64,000 nt of DNA from Archegozetes longisetosus (lineage: Eukaryota; Arthropoda; Arachnida; Sarcoptiformes; Trhypochthoniidae): the NCBI GenBank assembly GCA_018873245.2, contig JAEMBT020000006.1, forward strand, positions 9,259,855 through 9,323,854, given 5' to 3'. Shown in pieces: positions 12,201 through 24,573 of the stretch (position 1 is its first letter; each line of letters begins with the position of its first letter). A program made the position numbers and the translations under genes. The notes below the pieces were generated by a model. It saw only the letters and a list, made by a program, of their open reading frames with translations. It made no database searches and was not told the origin of the DNA.

Positions 12201-15200
12201 ATTATGCACAAAAGTTCAAATAAAGCAAAAGTTTGTGAGCTCAGCTTCACAAACATATTAACAACTCAGATCAAACTGGTGGCACACATAGTTATTGATA
12301 CGAACAGAAAAATATGTTGAATGTTCTTAACTAAGACTATTGATTAAACATACTTTAACTGGATCTCCTTTGATATTATAAGCAACCAATGCGTCTTGAA
12401 TTACAGTGCTATCAAATACTGCTTTAACACTGGCGACAGCTCCATAACTTGGTATTACAGAAAAATCATCGCTGCATTCATACAAAAACTTTAAATGCTT
12501 TGGTTCGCGAGTTGAGACACCGACTAAAATAATGATAATCCAATTAATCAAATCAAATATGTAAAGCTTGAAGATTTTAATTACTAGATAGTGCATAAAG
12601 AATGGCGTCATCGATATTATATCTATGTATTGCTTTACGGGATGACACTTCTGGTACTTCAGTGGCTTCATCTGAAATTGCCGTGATTGCATTGGCGAGT
12701 GTCAGCGTATGTTCTGAATTAGAAAATTTACTTTGAGAAAATGAATCTTTAGAAGATCCTATTATAATAGAGAGGATTATACCTTGAATTGAAAGAGGAG
12801 AAGTAAACTTGTTCATGTCTGTAATTTGATCCCAATTGTCGCGAATGCTTTCAGGAGTCAATGTATTGGAGGAGAAAAAACTTTACCGGCTGATCGTTGC
12901 CAACGATATTTGCCAACAAAACCACCAGCAGTTTCGAAAAGACCACCCGATTCGGGACAACTTTCGTGTGAGAGCCAAACAACAAGGGGAGCGACGAATG
13001 CGGGCTTGAGGGATTCGACAAGATCTAAATGAAGTCAAATGAGAAGTATAGTAAAGATAAAGTAAATTGGTTTGATCTTTCAATTTTACTTTGAGGGAGG
13101 ATATCTTCAGTGAGACGTGAGGCAGCGACTGGTGCTATAGAATTGCACTTAATATTGTATTTTGCGCCTTCAATCGCTAATGATTTGCTTAAACCCACTA
13201 AACCTAGTTTTGCTGCATAACAATTTAATTTAATTTTCAAATATGCTTTGATAATAAATCATTTTACCAGAACTATAATTGGTTTGTCCAAAGTTGCCGT
13301 AAATACCAGCAGGAGACGAAGTCATAATAATTCTGACAAATGATTTAAAACTCAGGTTAATGGTGTGTGAACAGGAAACATTGTTTAAACATATTTGTGT
13401 ACTTCGGGTTTAGCCCATCGTCTATTTGTAAAAGCTATATAACTCTATAATTCATGTCTCACTCTTTCCCTGTCTGTAGTTTTTTAGGGCGGAAAGACAT
13501 GATTGAAGATATTTAAACATTTTGATTTATATAAAGTCACTGCAGATAGCGATAATTAATCAAAATTGGTGGTCAATGCAAGAATCTCGACTAAGCGTTC
13601 CAGTTCGAAACTCAACAGTTACAGAAATAACGAGTACTAGCCAAAGGCTGAAAAATAGTATCAAGCGTGACAAACCTGCCATAATTTTGTTCTCTAAAGT
13701 AAGGCCAGGCAGCCTTTGTTACCAGAAATGAACCTCTTAGATGGACGCGATGTACTAAATCTGATATTCAGTATTCAAATCAAATTAATCACACAACCAC
13801 TTATCACAATAGCAGTCATACCCCAATCTTGTTCAGTGATTTTTTGAAAAGATTTGTCACGAAGAATTCCCGCGTTATTTATCAGTATATCTTTGAGAAA
13901 GATAATCAAGGTTTGATTGACAACTTTGATAATATACTATTTGATAACTTACCAATTCTTCCAAAGTTATCGATTGCAGTTTTAACGATTTTGTGTCCTT
14001 CCTCTACAGAGTCTAAAATAAAATATCAAAATAATGCACAGAAGATCGTCAGTCTGGTTGACAGAGGTCAGATAAATATAACTAAATTACATAACTCTGA
14101 TTGACTCATTGAAAAAATTTGAGTACTTACTATAATCTGCAACAGCTTTTCCTCCTTTACTTCTTATTTCTTGTACGACTTGATCTGCAGCAGTACTATT
14201 GCCTTCTCCACTACGACTGCCCCCAAGATCATTAACTGGTAAAATAAGTTAAGTAAAATAATTCGTAGGTTCAAACTGCTTACGTGAAGTTTGATCAAAC
14301 TAGAGTCACAAGTCAGAATCTATTGCGAAAAAGGACATAAGTTGCCTTGAGTTGATTTTAAGAGGACAAGAGTAGATTTAGACGTGGATAGAGTTGAGTT
14401 ATTTTTGGAGAATGTGGGGAGAGCCACGACAACAGTTTTTTGAAAAGGTCGAATGGAATGATAAGCTGAAACTTTAGTGGCATTTGCTAATTACACTAGC
14501 GGTTTACTTTTAACAAGTAACTGCACAATAAGCTTGAGTTGAATACATAACTTAAATAGAAAACTCAAGTAAATAACCGAAACAGGTTTTCTTTATTTTT
14601 AGACCAAACAACCAAGTAGCTCAATATGTCATCTAACTATTGCCGAACTTTTATAGCATTCTCACCGTTAACTCCTTACGTTACCTTTAACTTTGTCTTA
14701 GTCTATTCGATCATTGATTAAAGGTTATAACAACTTGTAAAGTAGTCCGTTCAGCTCAGGGTCTATTTTTCGATTATCGTTTCAACAAGAATTTAATATA
14801 AAACTTATGACTTCGCTATGGTTAAGGTCTGAACAATCAACAAAATCAGGGGATTTTGAGGGGAATTTCTAATTTCCCATCAGAACAATGAATAATTTTA
14901 CGATCGTTTTAGCAGTGAGTGGAATTAGATCATATTATTTTGCCCTCAATTGCAATAACAGAATTACATAAGGAATTTTCTAACATTTTTCGAGTCCACT
15001 CTCAACTGGGAAAATATAGACATGTTTCGATTGGTCGAATGGGATCTCGATTCCATATTGTCTTGTATTATGTAACTTGTCTTTCACGGGAGAGAAATCA
15101 AAATTTGCTAAAATATGTATTTATGCAATTTTGAGTTATAAACAAATTTTGTCTAAACTTTAAGCAATGCATGCATTGTATAAACAAGTTTTGTACAATA

Positions 15201-16084
15201 GTTTTTTTGTTACCCATGAACGGCCGGGGATTTTCCCAATGAAAAACTAGGCTTTAAATTTGTTTTCCTACAACACTTTATGAATAGTTAATAATTTTTT
15301 GCAGTATATGAAGTACTGCAATGGCTTGATTTATAAAATAATTGATTACCAAAATTGAATGCACACAAACTAAATGGAAAAAGTTAGGCAAACATTAAAG
15401 AAAATTGGACACAGACTCAATTCAAGATTAAGAAAGTTTTGATTTATCAGAAAATAAAAAATTAATAGACTTTAATAGTCAATATCAAAGTAGATAGAAG
15501 GTTAAAAAATATTTTCTAATCAATGAGATAATAGTGTCGCGCAATCAATAGATAGGCAAAGATCATAACTAAACTAAAGGAAGGGTTCATTCATTGTTTA
15601 TATTATATTTGAAGTGAACAAACAATTTTTCGAGTATTTTCGTGTCAGTAGTAATACTTATTGGCGTCACAGTTCAATTAAGTAAAATTCATATAAAGAT
15701 AATGTTGGACTCACTGACAACGGCTGCTCCTCTTGAGGCCAACAGCAATGCATATTCCCTTCCGAGACCTAATGTTTGTATCAATTGATTAGTTGTTTAT
15801 TCCAATAATTGGCTCATTAAACAATTAAGAGGTAAGCCATTAATACTTATTAATAGTAATATTTGCATAAATGGTAAACAAAGACATTGAATAATTGAAT
15901 AAGAAGTTAAGAGATGAAGGGAACAAGTTTTAAGTTAAGATAACATATACAAAAAATTGATATAAGACTTAAACAGTTAGAAACACGAACTAAATTAATA
16001 GGAAATATAATCAAATACGGGCGTCAGACCTCGTGCTGCTCCAGTTACGATTGCAACCCTTCCATCGAACCTTAATTCAGACAT
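9202..16084 (-). CDS. HSD17B4: peroxisomal multifunctional enzyme type 2 with three SCP2 domains
   Basis: Bifunctional D-3-hydroxyacyl-CoA dehydrogenase / 2-enoyl-CoA hydratase 2 of peroxisomal beta-oxidation, in about 25 small exons. It starts [19 protein letters not shown] (SDR Rossmann glycine motif), with NNAG and the catalytic NYSSAKLGL tyrosine/lysine. The hydratase-2 (hot-dog) part contains [17 protein letters not shown] with its Asp and His, followed by [15 protein letters not shown]. Three SCP2-like modules follow (about 11078-10372, 10300-9762, 9696-9202), each with a GKLKIxGN-like strand, instead of the single one of the human enzyme. The protein ends TTRAKL, a canonical PTS1. After [14 protein letters not shown] near 12889 the frame breaks; one more T in the six-base run restores [15 protein letters not shown]. 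The largest introns are about 14.25-15.71 kb and 13.34-13.68 kb. Orthology is secure; exact splice sites are mine. Confidence 0.93.
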
Positions 16085-16920
16085 TGATTAAGACTTTCTA
16101 TAATTATTTTTATACTGAAAAATCTCAATTTGAAAGTTGATTCACGATTATCTTCGTTGCTATTAAGTAAAGAGCACTAAACTTAATGCGACCATAAGTG
16201 TAAACATAGGGCTCTGTTGACGTCACTACAAATAATACTTATTATCCAATCATTACTAACCCTAAATCTAAACTTTTAGAAAACTTTTGCATATGTTTGC
16301 CGGAACTTATCTCTAATTGCATTTGACTTTAGATGAAAACAAAAATTTGTTGTGAGTGGTCTTCAGAGAAAATTAGTTTGATTTGTGCCACTTCAAAATT
16401 GATGAACACAAAATGTAAAATAATTGCGAAATTTAAGAGAACACTCTAAGAGAGAACTAGAATTTCGGTTCATTCACAGTAAGTTTTGAAATTTTTAAAA
16501 TAAGATAATTGTCAAAACATCCAACGATTCAATCATTAATTGATAGAATAGTTCAGATTATTGCCTTTAGAACTGAACTTTCAATTGTAGTGAAGCCTCA
16601 CTTTGTAGTGAAGCAGTTTTTCATTACTACTATTATCAGTTAAGTTATTCTGAAAGTTTTGTAAAAATTGGACTCGAGTTGTCTCCACATTCAAGCTTGA
16701 GTTTTGATTCAATTGATTTAATCTATTTATGAAATAGAAAGAAATCTTCTCAAGGCTTGTGAGTAAAGAGTTTGGAGAATGTTTTACTAAAATAATTCCA
16801 AGAGAACCAGCTGATGATCACTTATAACAATCAGTAAATTTTATTCAAACTTTTACAATGGTTTTAAAGATTGAAACAAGTTTTTGGAGGCTTACAAATA
16901 ATTTGAATGAGTAAAAATAA
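16085..16920. other. intergenic between MFE-2 and PRMT5
   Basis: Holds the MFE-2 upstream region and the PRMT5 3' flank. A minus-strand AATAAA at about 16840-16845 fits PRMT5 polyadenylation. No gene seen. Confidence 0.5.
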
Positions 16921-19104
16921 TCACAATAAGCCTATAGAATAAGTGCGACCGTTGGGATTATGAATGGTTGAAGAAAGAGGTGATGTTATGCACCATTCGT
17001 ACCAAATCTGACGCTTATTTATTAGTCTCCAGAAATCCACTTTGAGAACTTGATTTGTTTTAATAAACATTGGGGTGTGAATTGGAAAATAAATAGGAAA
17101 CCAACTGAACATTCCTGGTGTATGAGTTGAGGGAACGGTTGACAATTTAATATCGCCATAAAGTGTGGTTTCGAAATATCCGGCAAATCCGTGACACACG
17201 GTATCGATATCTGTGTGAAACTCGAGTGTACGGAAGCGAGAATTATCTCTTTCGGAAGGCTTTAGGAGAAGATTGTTGTGTTCGAAAGTGAACAGAGACT
17301 TTGGTTCATCGATTTGATAGCAATTTCGCATATGGACGACATATCCGGTTTCGAATACAGACTGTGGTGGCTTATTATGTTCTCTTAACAGTGAGGCCTC
17401 GCAGTATAATCGTTGTGATTGAATTGGCGCCAAATATGAAGTATAAGAAACAGGTATTGAAATGGCATTTTCTTTTACATAAGACCAAACGCCATCCAAA
17501 CATTCAGGGCTAAGCTCATTGTCTCCAAACGAGCCCAACAGTTCCGAGATGACTAAGTCTGCCTTTTGAGGTGCAACCCATTCTCTCATATCACATGATA
17601 TTACTTCAACAACTCCGAACTGAAGTCCTTTGTCTCCACCCCATCGTTGGTCTCGAAGTGTCTGCAGGGTGACGATTGCGTTTGGATTTTTTTCAACGGC
17701 ATAGATGCGTACATATTTCTTGCACTTTTCAGCTGCTTGTAAGCTAGCGTGAACTAAAGGACCCCTTCCGGCACCCACAACCATTATTACTCTATTTTAA
17801 AATAAACAAAATTGATTATTGCTAGACAAACAATCCAAGTTCTACTGAATATAATACACACATTTCTGTTTCTTCTGCTTTCATGTTTTTAAGCGCTTCA
17901 TTAATAGCCTACACGTAGTAAAGAGTAAAACTTGAAATGAAAAAATCCAAACGATGTTTTGGCTTGGCTTACTTTTCCGTATTCTTCGTATTTGACGGGA
18001 TCTTTTTCGAATACTTCATAAGTGCATGATTCCAAATTATCCATAAGTGGCTATAGAAAAAAACAAGAAAAATCACCACTTGTTTGAAAGAGTTCAAGAG
18101 ACAGCAAACTACCTGAAGTGGTATTTGTAGGAAATCTTCATAACCTCTAGCAAAATTAGCGACTGGATCAGGAGGCAATTGAGTTGATTTGATGTGTTCC
18201 ATGTATTGAATATAATGTCTCATATCTCCGTGTCTGCAGTGGCCTTTTATTATGAAATGAATATCATTTGCCATTTTATTCATTAAATTACGAACGAAAA
18301 CTTGATGTGCTTTACTCAAAACGGGATAATTTTTTCTATTGGTCAAAAAGATAGAGGTCGGTATTATCAAAGCTTTGACTGGTTCTCCAGTCCATCGATT
18401 AAGAAATAGCTCGTCTGGAAGATCTCCATTCAGTTCTAGAGCTACAGAAACTCTTTTATCAAGAGAGATATGACTCCGAAATTGATTCCATCTAAACCAT
18501 GTGTCTTCATAAAGAGTGTCTTCGATGTCATTTCTCCAAACACTCGCGCTTTCGACCGGAGAATGAATAGGAATTTGAATCCAAAACTGTGGCAAATTCT
18601 GGAAGCCACCCGTGAATGTGATCTTACTATTAATAATTCGCGATAGTTGAGATATCGCACCAACACTTGCGGGACACTCAAATAGTAGTGCCGGCAAACC
18701 CAAATGTATGGCATAAGTTATTTCATTGTCCATTTTGATTGAATTTTCTTGTATTTTACTTTCAAAATCAAAGTTGGAAATAATTCCGACAACAAGAGAT
18801 CCCCAGTCTATGCAAAAAAGTTTTATCTAATTAGCGTTGGATGAACTAAAAGAGGTCAAAAGTTGGTTTACCTGCACTGGACAATTGCAGATCATTGTGT
18901 GGTGTAAATTGATTAGATCTTGGGTGCACTAAATTTGTCACTATGAAGTTATATCTGAAATTATATTTGTCTCAATTAGAACATGAAGCATTATTTGAAA
19001 AAATTAAGTCATTTGTACCCCGAATTGGTCGCGTTTTGAATAGCAGCCGGCAATTCAGTTGTATAATGGAGATAAAGTCCACATTTTAAATCCTTATTCG
19101 CCAT
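16921..19104 (-). CDS. PRMT5: protein arginine N-methyltransferase 5
   Basis: Type II arginine methyltransferase making symmetric dimethylarginine on histones and Sm proteins, normally as a complex with MEP50. The start is [19 protein letters not shown] at 19104, followed by exons around 18954-18870, 18809-18118, 18050-17970, 17911-17862 and 17790-16921. The first half is the PRMT5-type TIM barrel. The Rossmann part has the SAM-binding motif [10 protein letters not shown] and the acidic pair region (AVEKNPNA). The two catalytic glutamates lie in [15 protein letters not shown]. The C-terminal beta-barrel carries [12 protein letters not shown] and [13 protein letters not shown] and WYEW segments and ends [14 protein letters not shown]. 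Length and motif order match full-length animal PRMT5 and no break was found. It is divergent from the FMO gene. Confidence 0.95.
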
Positions 19105-19502
19105 CTGTATACTTCTTTTGATTTCTAGTTCATTAAATCTATAAATTAAGTCCAATAAAGACTTTTATTCATCTTATTTGTAACTTTCGATTATTTTATC
19201 GATAACTAATGGATGACCTTCAGTCTTATGCATAAACTTTCGTATCGTATATGCATTAATTGATATGATGCCAACCCTTTCTGCACTTCACTGAATCAAT
19301 GTTGTGAGCAAAACTTTAGTGATCAATCTGATACGTATCAGATTCAGTTATTAAAAGATCTGATATCTTAGACTTTATTGCATCAATATTTTCAAAAATA
19401 AGAATTTGAATTTCAGTTAAAAGTTCTCATATATTTTAGATTTGATCGTCAAATACTGAAGTTATATTTCATTATAAAATTCTGGTTAAAATATTAATAT
19501 TA
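19105..19502. promoter_or_regulatory. divergent intergenic region, PRMT5 and FMO
   Basis: 398 bp between the two start codons must contain both promoters. It holds a palindromic-looking TGATCAATCTGATACG stretch near 19319 and AT-rich sequence, but no element I can name. Confidence 0.3.
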
Positions 19503-21030
19503 ATGGAATACAAAACGAAAGAAGACTCAAGAATGAAGGCTTGTATTATAGGAGCGGGTGCTGCGGGTCTGTGTGCAGCCCGACATCTCACACAACTTAA
19601 ATCTCAATTCGTATTTGATATGTTTGAGCAAACGAGTAATGTCGGCGGAACGTGGAATTACACTGAATGTACTGGTCTGGACAGTAATGGTCTACCGATC
19701 CACACGAGTATGTATACAAACATGAGGTATTATTTCGTAACCTATTTTACATCAACCGATATATAAGTTGAAATGAATGAATTACTAAGAATGATTAACT
19801 ATTCTGTAAAACGTGACGAAAAAATAGAACAAATCTTCCACTAAAAGTTATGGAGTTCGAGGATTTTCCTTCAGACAGCTGTACATCTTATGTACACCAC
19901 AGCCAAGTTCTGGAATACTTACAAAACTATGCCAAACATTTCAATTTAATACAATATATTAAAGTAATGGGAAAATGAGGCAATTTTCTTACTTTTTTTT
20001 ACTATTGTTTGCTATTGTGTTATTCTATAGTTCAATCATCAAGTGGTACGAGTTTCAAGATCTGAACATCTTTGGAAAGTAACAGTTAAAAACCTGACAA
20101 CTAAACAAATCGAGGAAAACACTTACGATACCATATTTGTATGCAATGGCAGATATGCAAAACCAAAACTACCAAACAGTCAACAAATTAAAGGAATAGA
20201 CAAATTCAAGGGAAAAGTAATTCATAGCCATGATTATAGAGTGCCTGAAGTTTTTCGAGACCAAACAGTGCTAGTACTGGGTGCTGGACCTTCTGGTATT
20301 GATATTTGTTTGGAAGTCTCAGATGTCGCTAATAAAGTCATTTTATGTCATCAGCTAAAAGAACCACTTTTGCATTTACCAAGCAATATCTCTCAAGAAG
20401 TAACTCAAATTAAACAAATATCAGAAACAAAGATCCAGTTTGAAAACGGTAACCAATACGAAGAGTTAGATGCAATTATATTTGCCACTGGATATGAATA
20501 TGATTTCACTTTTTTGGATCAAAGCTGCAAAATTCATGTCAACAGCAATGGAAGGGTTGAAGGGGTTTACTTGCACTTGATTAATACGAGCTATCCATCG
20601 ATGGCTATTTGGGCAATAGTACAAAACGTAATACCGTTTAGGATTTACGATCAGCAGGTCCTTAACTATTGACTAAGCTTTCAGATATTTTATCTAATTT
20701 TACGTCATTCCAGGTCTTATTTTTCATAAGTGTTTAACAAAAGAGATAACATTGCCTTCAAAGATAGAAATGGAAGACGAAACACAAAAAGATCTGTTAT
20801 TAAGAAAGTCGATGGGAATGAGTGAAAGGCACGCACACAAAATGACTGGACAGCTCTTTTGGCAATATTCAGATAAATTAGTCGAAATTTCGCATATAAT
20901 GCCAGTTAAACCAGTTATTAAGAAATTGTTCAATCATTTAGTTGAATCGAGAAAACTCAATATAACTGGATATAAACACGTCAATTTTGATATAATATCT
21001 GACAATGAGTTTGTAGTAAGAAAACATTAA
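19503..21030 (+). CDS. flavin-containing monooxygenase (FMO/senecionine N-oxygenase-like)
   Basis: FAD- and NADPH-dependent oxygenase of soft nucleophiles (N and S atoms), probably detoxifying. Exons 19503-19726, 19828-19963, 20031-20657, 20714-21030, about 434 residues. The FAD fold GAGAAGLCAARHL lies near the N-terminus. NMRTNLP spans the first splice. The FMO signature FKGKVIHSHDYR, the NADPH fold GAGPSGIDI and the ATGYEYDF motif follow in order. The frame from exon 3 into exon 4 fails by one base: one more T in the run at 20721-20725 gives QQVLFFHKCLTKEITLP, as in the family. Two in-frame methionines (1 and 11) are possible starts; the second is nearer to the FAD motif. No C-terminal membrane anchor is seen, unlike vertebrate FMOs and like arthropod ones. 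Confidence 0.92.
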
Positions 21031-21419
21031 AACATCATTGTTGATTTAATGATTTTTACAAACTAAACCGATTTTAGTTTAGCAATCTTAGTATTAAGAT
21101 CAATCATAACTTATAAGAGCTATAGTATGGAATGACTGGTGCACTATTGCAATTGGCATAAGTTAAACTTAAGTAAAAATAGCCTTAAATGCCATGATCT
21201 AACCTAAACTTATCAAACATTGTTGTAGAGCGAGTTCGTAACAATAGATAAGGATTCCTAACTAAAGTCTTTATCAATATGAATCCGTATTGTTGTTAAA
21301 AACATGTGTTTAGGCTTAAACTGATTGAAATAACACATAAACACAAATAGTAATTAAATATAAATTAGTTGGCAAACTTTTTTCAACTAAAGGCCAGTTA
21401 AATTCTCATAATCTAAAAG

Positions 21420-21950
21420 TAATGACTACTTGAAAAACAATAATTAATACAATAATTAAATATATTGCTTTTGATGCCTTTTAATATTTGTAGCATTTTT
21501 TAGAATATTTGTATTCTTACCTCGAAATACAATTAATACAAATGGTTGTCAATTACTATTATGATTAATTAGAAAGGTTTAAATAAATTCAATACAAAGT
21601 AAATAACTATAATTTCACATTTAAATTCAATTCAATCCCAAAACATTCGGCAAAAATGTGTTCAATGAGTAAACATTAATAACGTTAGCGTCACCTCATT
21701 GGATAGCATTAAATCAGTATTAGTTCCATTTAAACAGTTTTCCAATTGATTTATTTGCTGAATAAATATTACAAATTTTATTAATTTATTAAAACGCAGT
21801 TTTTCATGATTTAATAAAAGAAAAGAATATATATGTGATACAGTTGATTTGACTAAAAATTACAATAAATTTGTTGACGTATATTATAAAAAAAAGATGT
21901 ATACTTTTGAAAATTTTGGCGCAAATAAGATCAGTTAAGTGTGATTGATG
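21420..21950. repeat. degenerate partial copy of the DUF4419 unit spacer
   Basis: Resembles 28090-28490 over scattered blocks, for example CTCATTGGATAGCATTAAA and TGTATACTTTTGAAAATTTT, in the same order. It is an older, diverged spacer fragment at the left edge of the duplicated block. No coding content. Confidence 0.6.
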
Positions 21951-23270
21951 ATTTCGGAGTTAGATGCACATCGTGTAAGAAAACTATTATGCAAAATATT
22001 TGGTATATTTATACTAAGGGTAAAAAACACAACATCAAAAGTTGAAAAAAACAAATTTCGATTGTATTTAACATTTTAAGTCCCGTTGGTACTTAAAATT
22101 ATATGAAATAATAATGCAAAAATTAGTAAACAATTAGAATAATGGATAATCTTTTTAAAGCGAAAATAGACATAATTAAACATTTTTTATGCTCTCAAAT
22201 CAATTCGAACTTTGAATCAACTAATAATTAATTAAAAATTTTTTTTATTATGAAATTCTTGTTGATTATCGATCTCTTACATGTTTTATGTTTTATAAAC
22301 AATTTACTGCAAAATATAAGGGCTTAATTAAAAACAAAATAAATATATAAATTGATACTTAAGTAAAAAATTAATCTTAAATTATATCCTATTCTTAAAA
22401 TCGGTTACAATGGATTTAATATTCTTAATTAATTGGCTATTTGATGGTATCATTTTTGTCAGTTTCAGTTCAGTTTATTAGTACGTTCAAAGTTAACGAG
22501 ACAGATATACAGACAGACAAACAAACAGACAGTGCTATTTTACGAATATTTTATTATTATTTATATATGGTTTTCTATTATTAATAACTAGAGCGTCTAT
22601 ATTTCGGGAAATCCCAAATCATCTCCCGAATCAGAAGGAAATCAATTTATGAGTGCGTATCAAGTAATAAGAAGTCATATGGTGACATCCTTGTTTTCCA
22701 GAATTTGCTGAATCAAGGGGAAAGTCTCGATTTCCCGGATAAGTCTCAAATTGAGAAAAATTGCCTGAGTTTTCTAAAATTTAAGTTTTCACAGCACGAA
22801 AAACTTTCTATATTATGACATTACATTAGGATTTTTGCAATTTTCTAATTGAAATAACAACAACATGTAACATGGAAAAAAATTAATACTTCTCAAACTT
22901 CGACTTCCCGCTAATTTATCTACAAACAACATAAAAGGTCTTATTTATAGTTTAAAAGGTTATTTGTAGATAAGTCAGAGCGAAATGAAAGTTTACAAAC
23001 TATTCAACACTTAAATGTAATACAATTCAATCAATTTTTAGATTATAACTAAAATTGTTCTGTAATAAAATAGTAATTGGAGTTTCCCGATTAAGCCCCC
23101 AATTGTGTATTTTTCAACTCCTTTTTCCCTCCCGAATCAGAGGGTTATATGTCCTGAATTATGGACGCCTTATTAATAACACAAGTATTTAACTAGAAAT
23201 CATAATTATTGGCTAACCAGATTCTAAATGGTCTAAAACCTTACATAGGATTTGGAACTATTCTATATAG

Positions 23271-23880
23271 CAGGCCCCGCCAGACATTTTTTATTGAAGA
23301 GCGGAAAATTGAAAATGATCCAAGGCGAGAGCCAGAGAATAATTTTATTGAAAATTTCATTTAACTACACTTAGAAACGTTAAAAAATATTTTATCAATA
23401 TTAGGACTGATTTTATTTGTAGTTAATATTTTCATGCAGTCGTTTAGGTGTTTATCAGTTAAAGAACTTCTTTGCTTTGATTTATTAAACTTAAAAGAAA
23501 AAAGTTGTTCACATCTGTACGTACTGCCAAACATTGAGATAACTTTCACTGCATTACTTTTAATCTTCATATAATTGTCGGGAAAATATTTTTGAAGATA
23601 TTGATAGAAACTAATTAAGTCTGTATTCGAAAATTTCGCTTTAACGCCATCAAGATGAAAAAACATCAATAAAATCATGTAATTTAATTTTTGAGAGTGA
23701 ATGACAGCTTCAAATAGTGAGACTATTTATTGAAAAATAATAGTTCTTATATAGCAGTATTGAAATAGTATTTGACAAACTTAAATACAGTTAAATAGCA
23801 TATAATACTAAAGCGTTTTCTAGAAAGTTTTAAGAGCTCATTCTTTTAGTTTCTCAAAAGTCTTCGCGAGCCAGGGCCTG
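23271..23880. mobile_element. hAT element remnant with defined ends
   Basis: 610-bp insertion flanked by the 8-bp duplication CTATATAG (23263-23270 and 23881-23888). The ends are CAGGCCCCGCC and GAGCCAGGGCCTG, an imperfect inverted repeat. The paralogous positions in copies B (about 31805) and C (about 52210) lack it, so the insertion post-dates the duplication. It contains a hAT transposase fragment. Confidence 0.85.
23361..23678 (-). pseudogene. hAT transposase C-terminal fragment
   Basis: A 105-residue frame resembles the C-terminal dimerisation region of hAT transposases of the ZBED/GTF2IRD2-like kind: FGSTYRCEQLFSFKFNKSKQ then RSSLTDKHLNDCMKI. The DDE catalytic core and BED finger are absent, and the whole element is only 610 bp, so it cannot be autonomous. 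The methionine at 23678 is arbitrary. Confidence 0.75.
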
Positions 23881-24573
23881 CTATATAGGCTACTTCAAGA
23901 CTAACCACAACTAGAACTGGAATCGTTTCAAAAATTTGGTAAAATATATGGTAAATACATTTAACATATTGATCATAGTTAAGGGTATTCTAGTTCCTCA
24001 AGTTTTCGTCGGTTATTTCAATAGTAAATTACACCTTTCTTTGCACATTATATTACGCCAATAAGTCAGTCATAAAAGTAGGGGAACCACAACTCATTAA
24101 AAATATTCTGACCAGTAGTATATGCGCCCATTGAACGCACTACAAAAAAGGCCAAACAATCATGAATTTACGAACAAAATAATCGAAAATAAAGAAAAGC
24201 ACATGTCTTGAAATGGACGCAACATTTATAAATCACGAAAAGACGAAATATAAGAAATTAGTTGTCAATTTGTAAGTATTAGGTGTTTCTTAGTTTTCAA
24301 ATGTTGCTCAAAGTGATGTTTAAAAATCACAAAAATATTCTTATTTCTGTAATGCTAAAAATTGGTATTTTTGAAAATTCATATCACGAAAACGGCAGCT
24401 CATTAAGACTTTATTTCTTTTTAGTTTGATTTGATCTCCAATATCAATCATTTTGATATAAGAAAAATTTTCAATACTTATTATTCCAAAGAAAACAAAG
24501 TTAACTTATTAAAACATTTTAAAATGTTGTTAAACATCTATATTAAGCTTAAAATATACTTTTATAAATTATT

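Larger units (their letters stand above)
21950..24573. repeat. 3' spacer of unit A, paralogous to 29290-32500
   Basis: Non-coding sequence downstream of DUF4419 copy A, closely matching the spacer of copy B and, inverted, that of copy C (51.5-52.65 kb). Differences are mainly the hAT insertion at 23271-23880 here and the hexamer element in B. Confidence 0.75.

Noticed and set aside
12826-13083. Independent small genes inside the MFE-2 region
   Set aside because: Shadows of MFE-2 exons on the other strand or in other frames.
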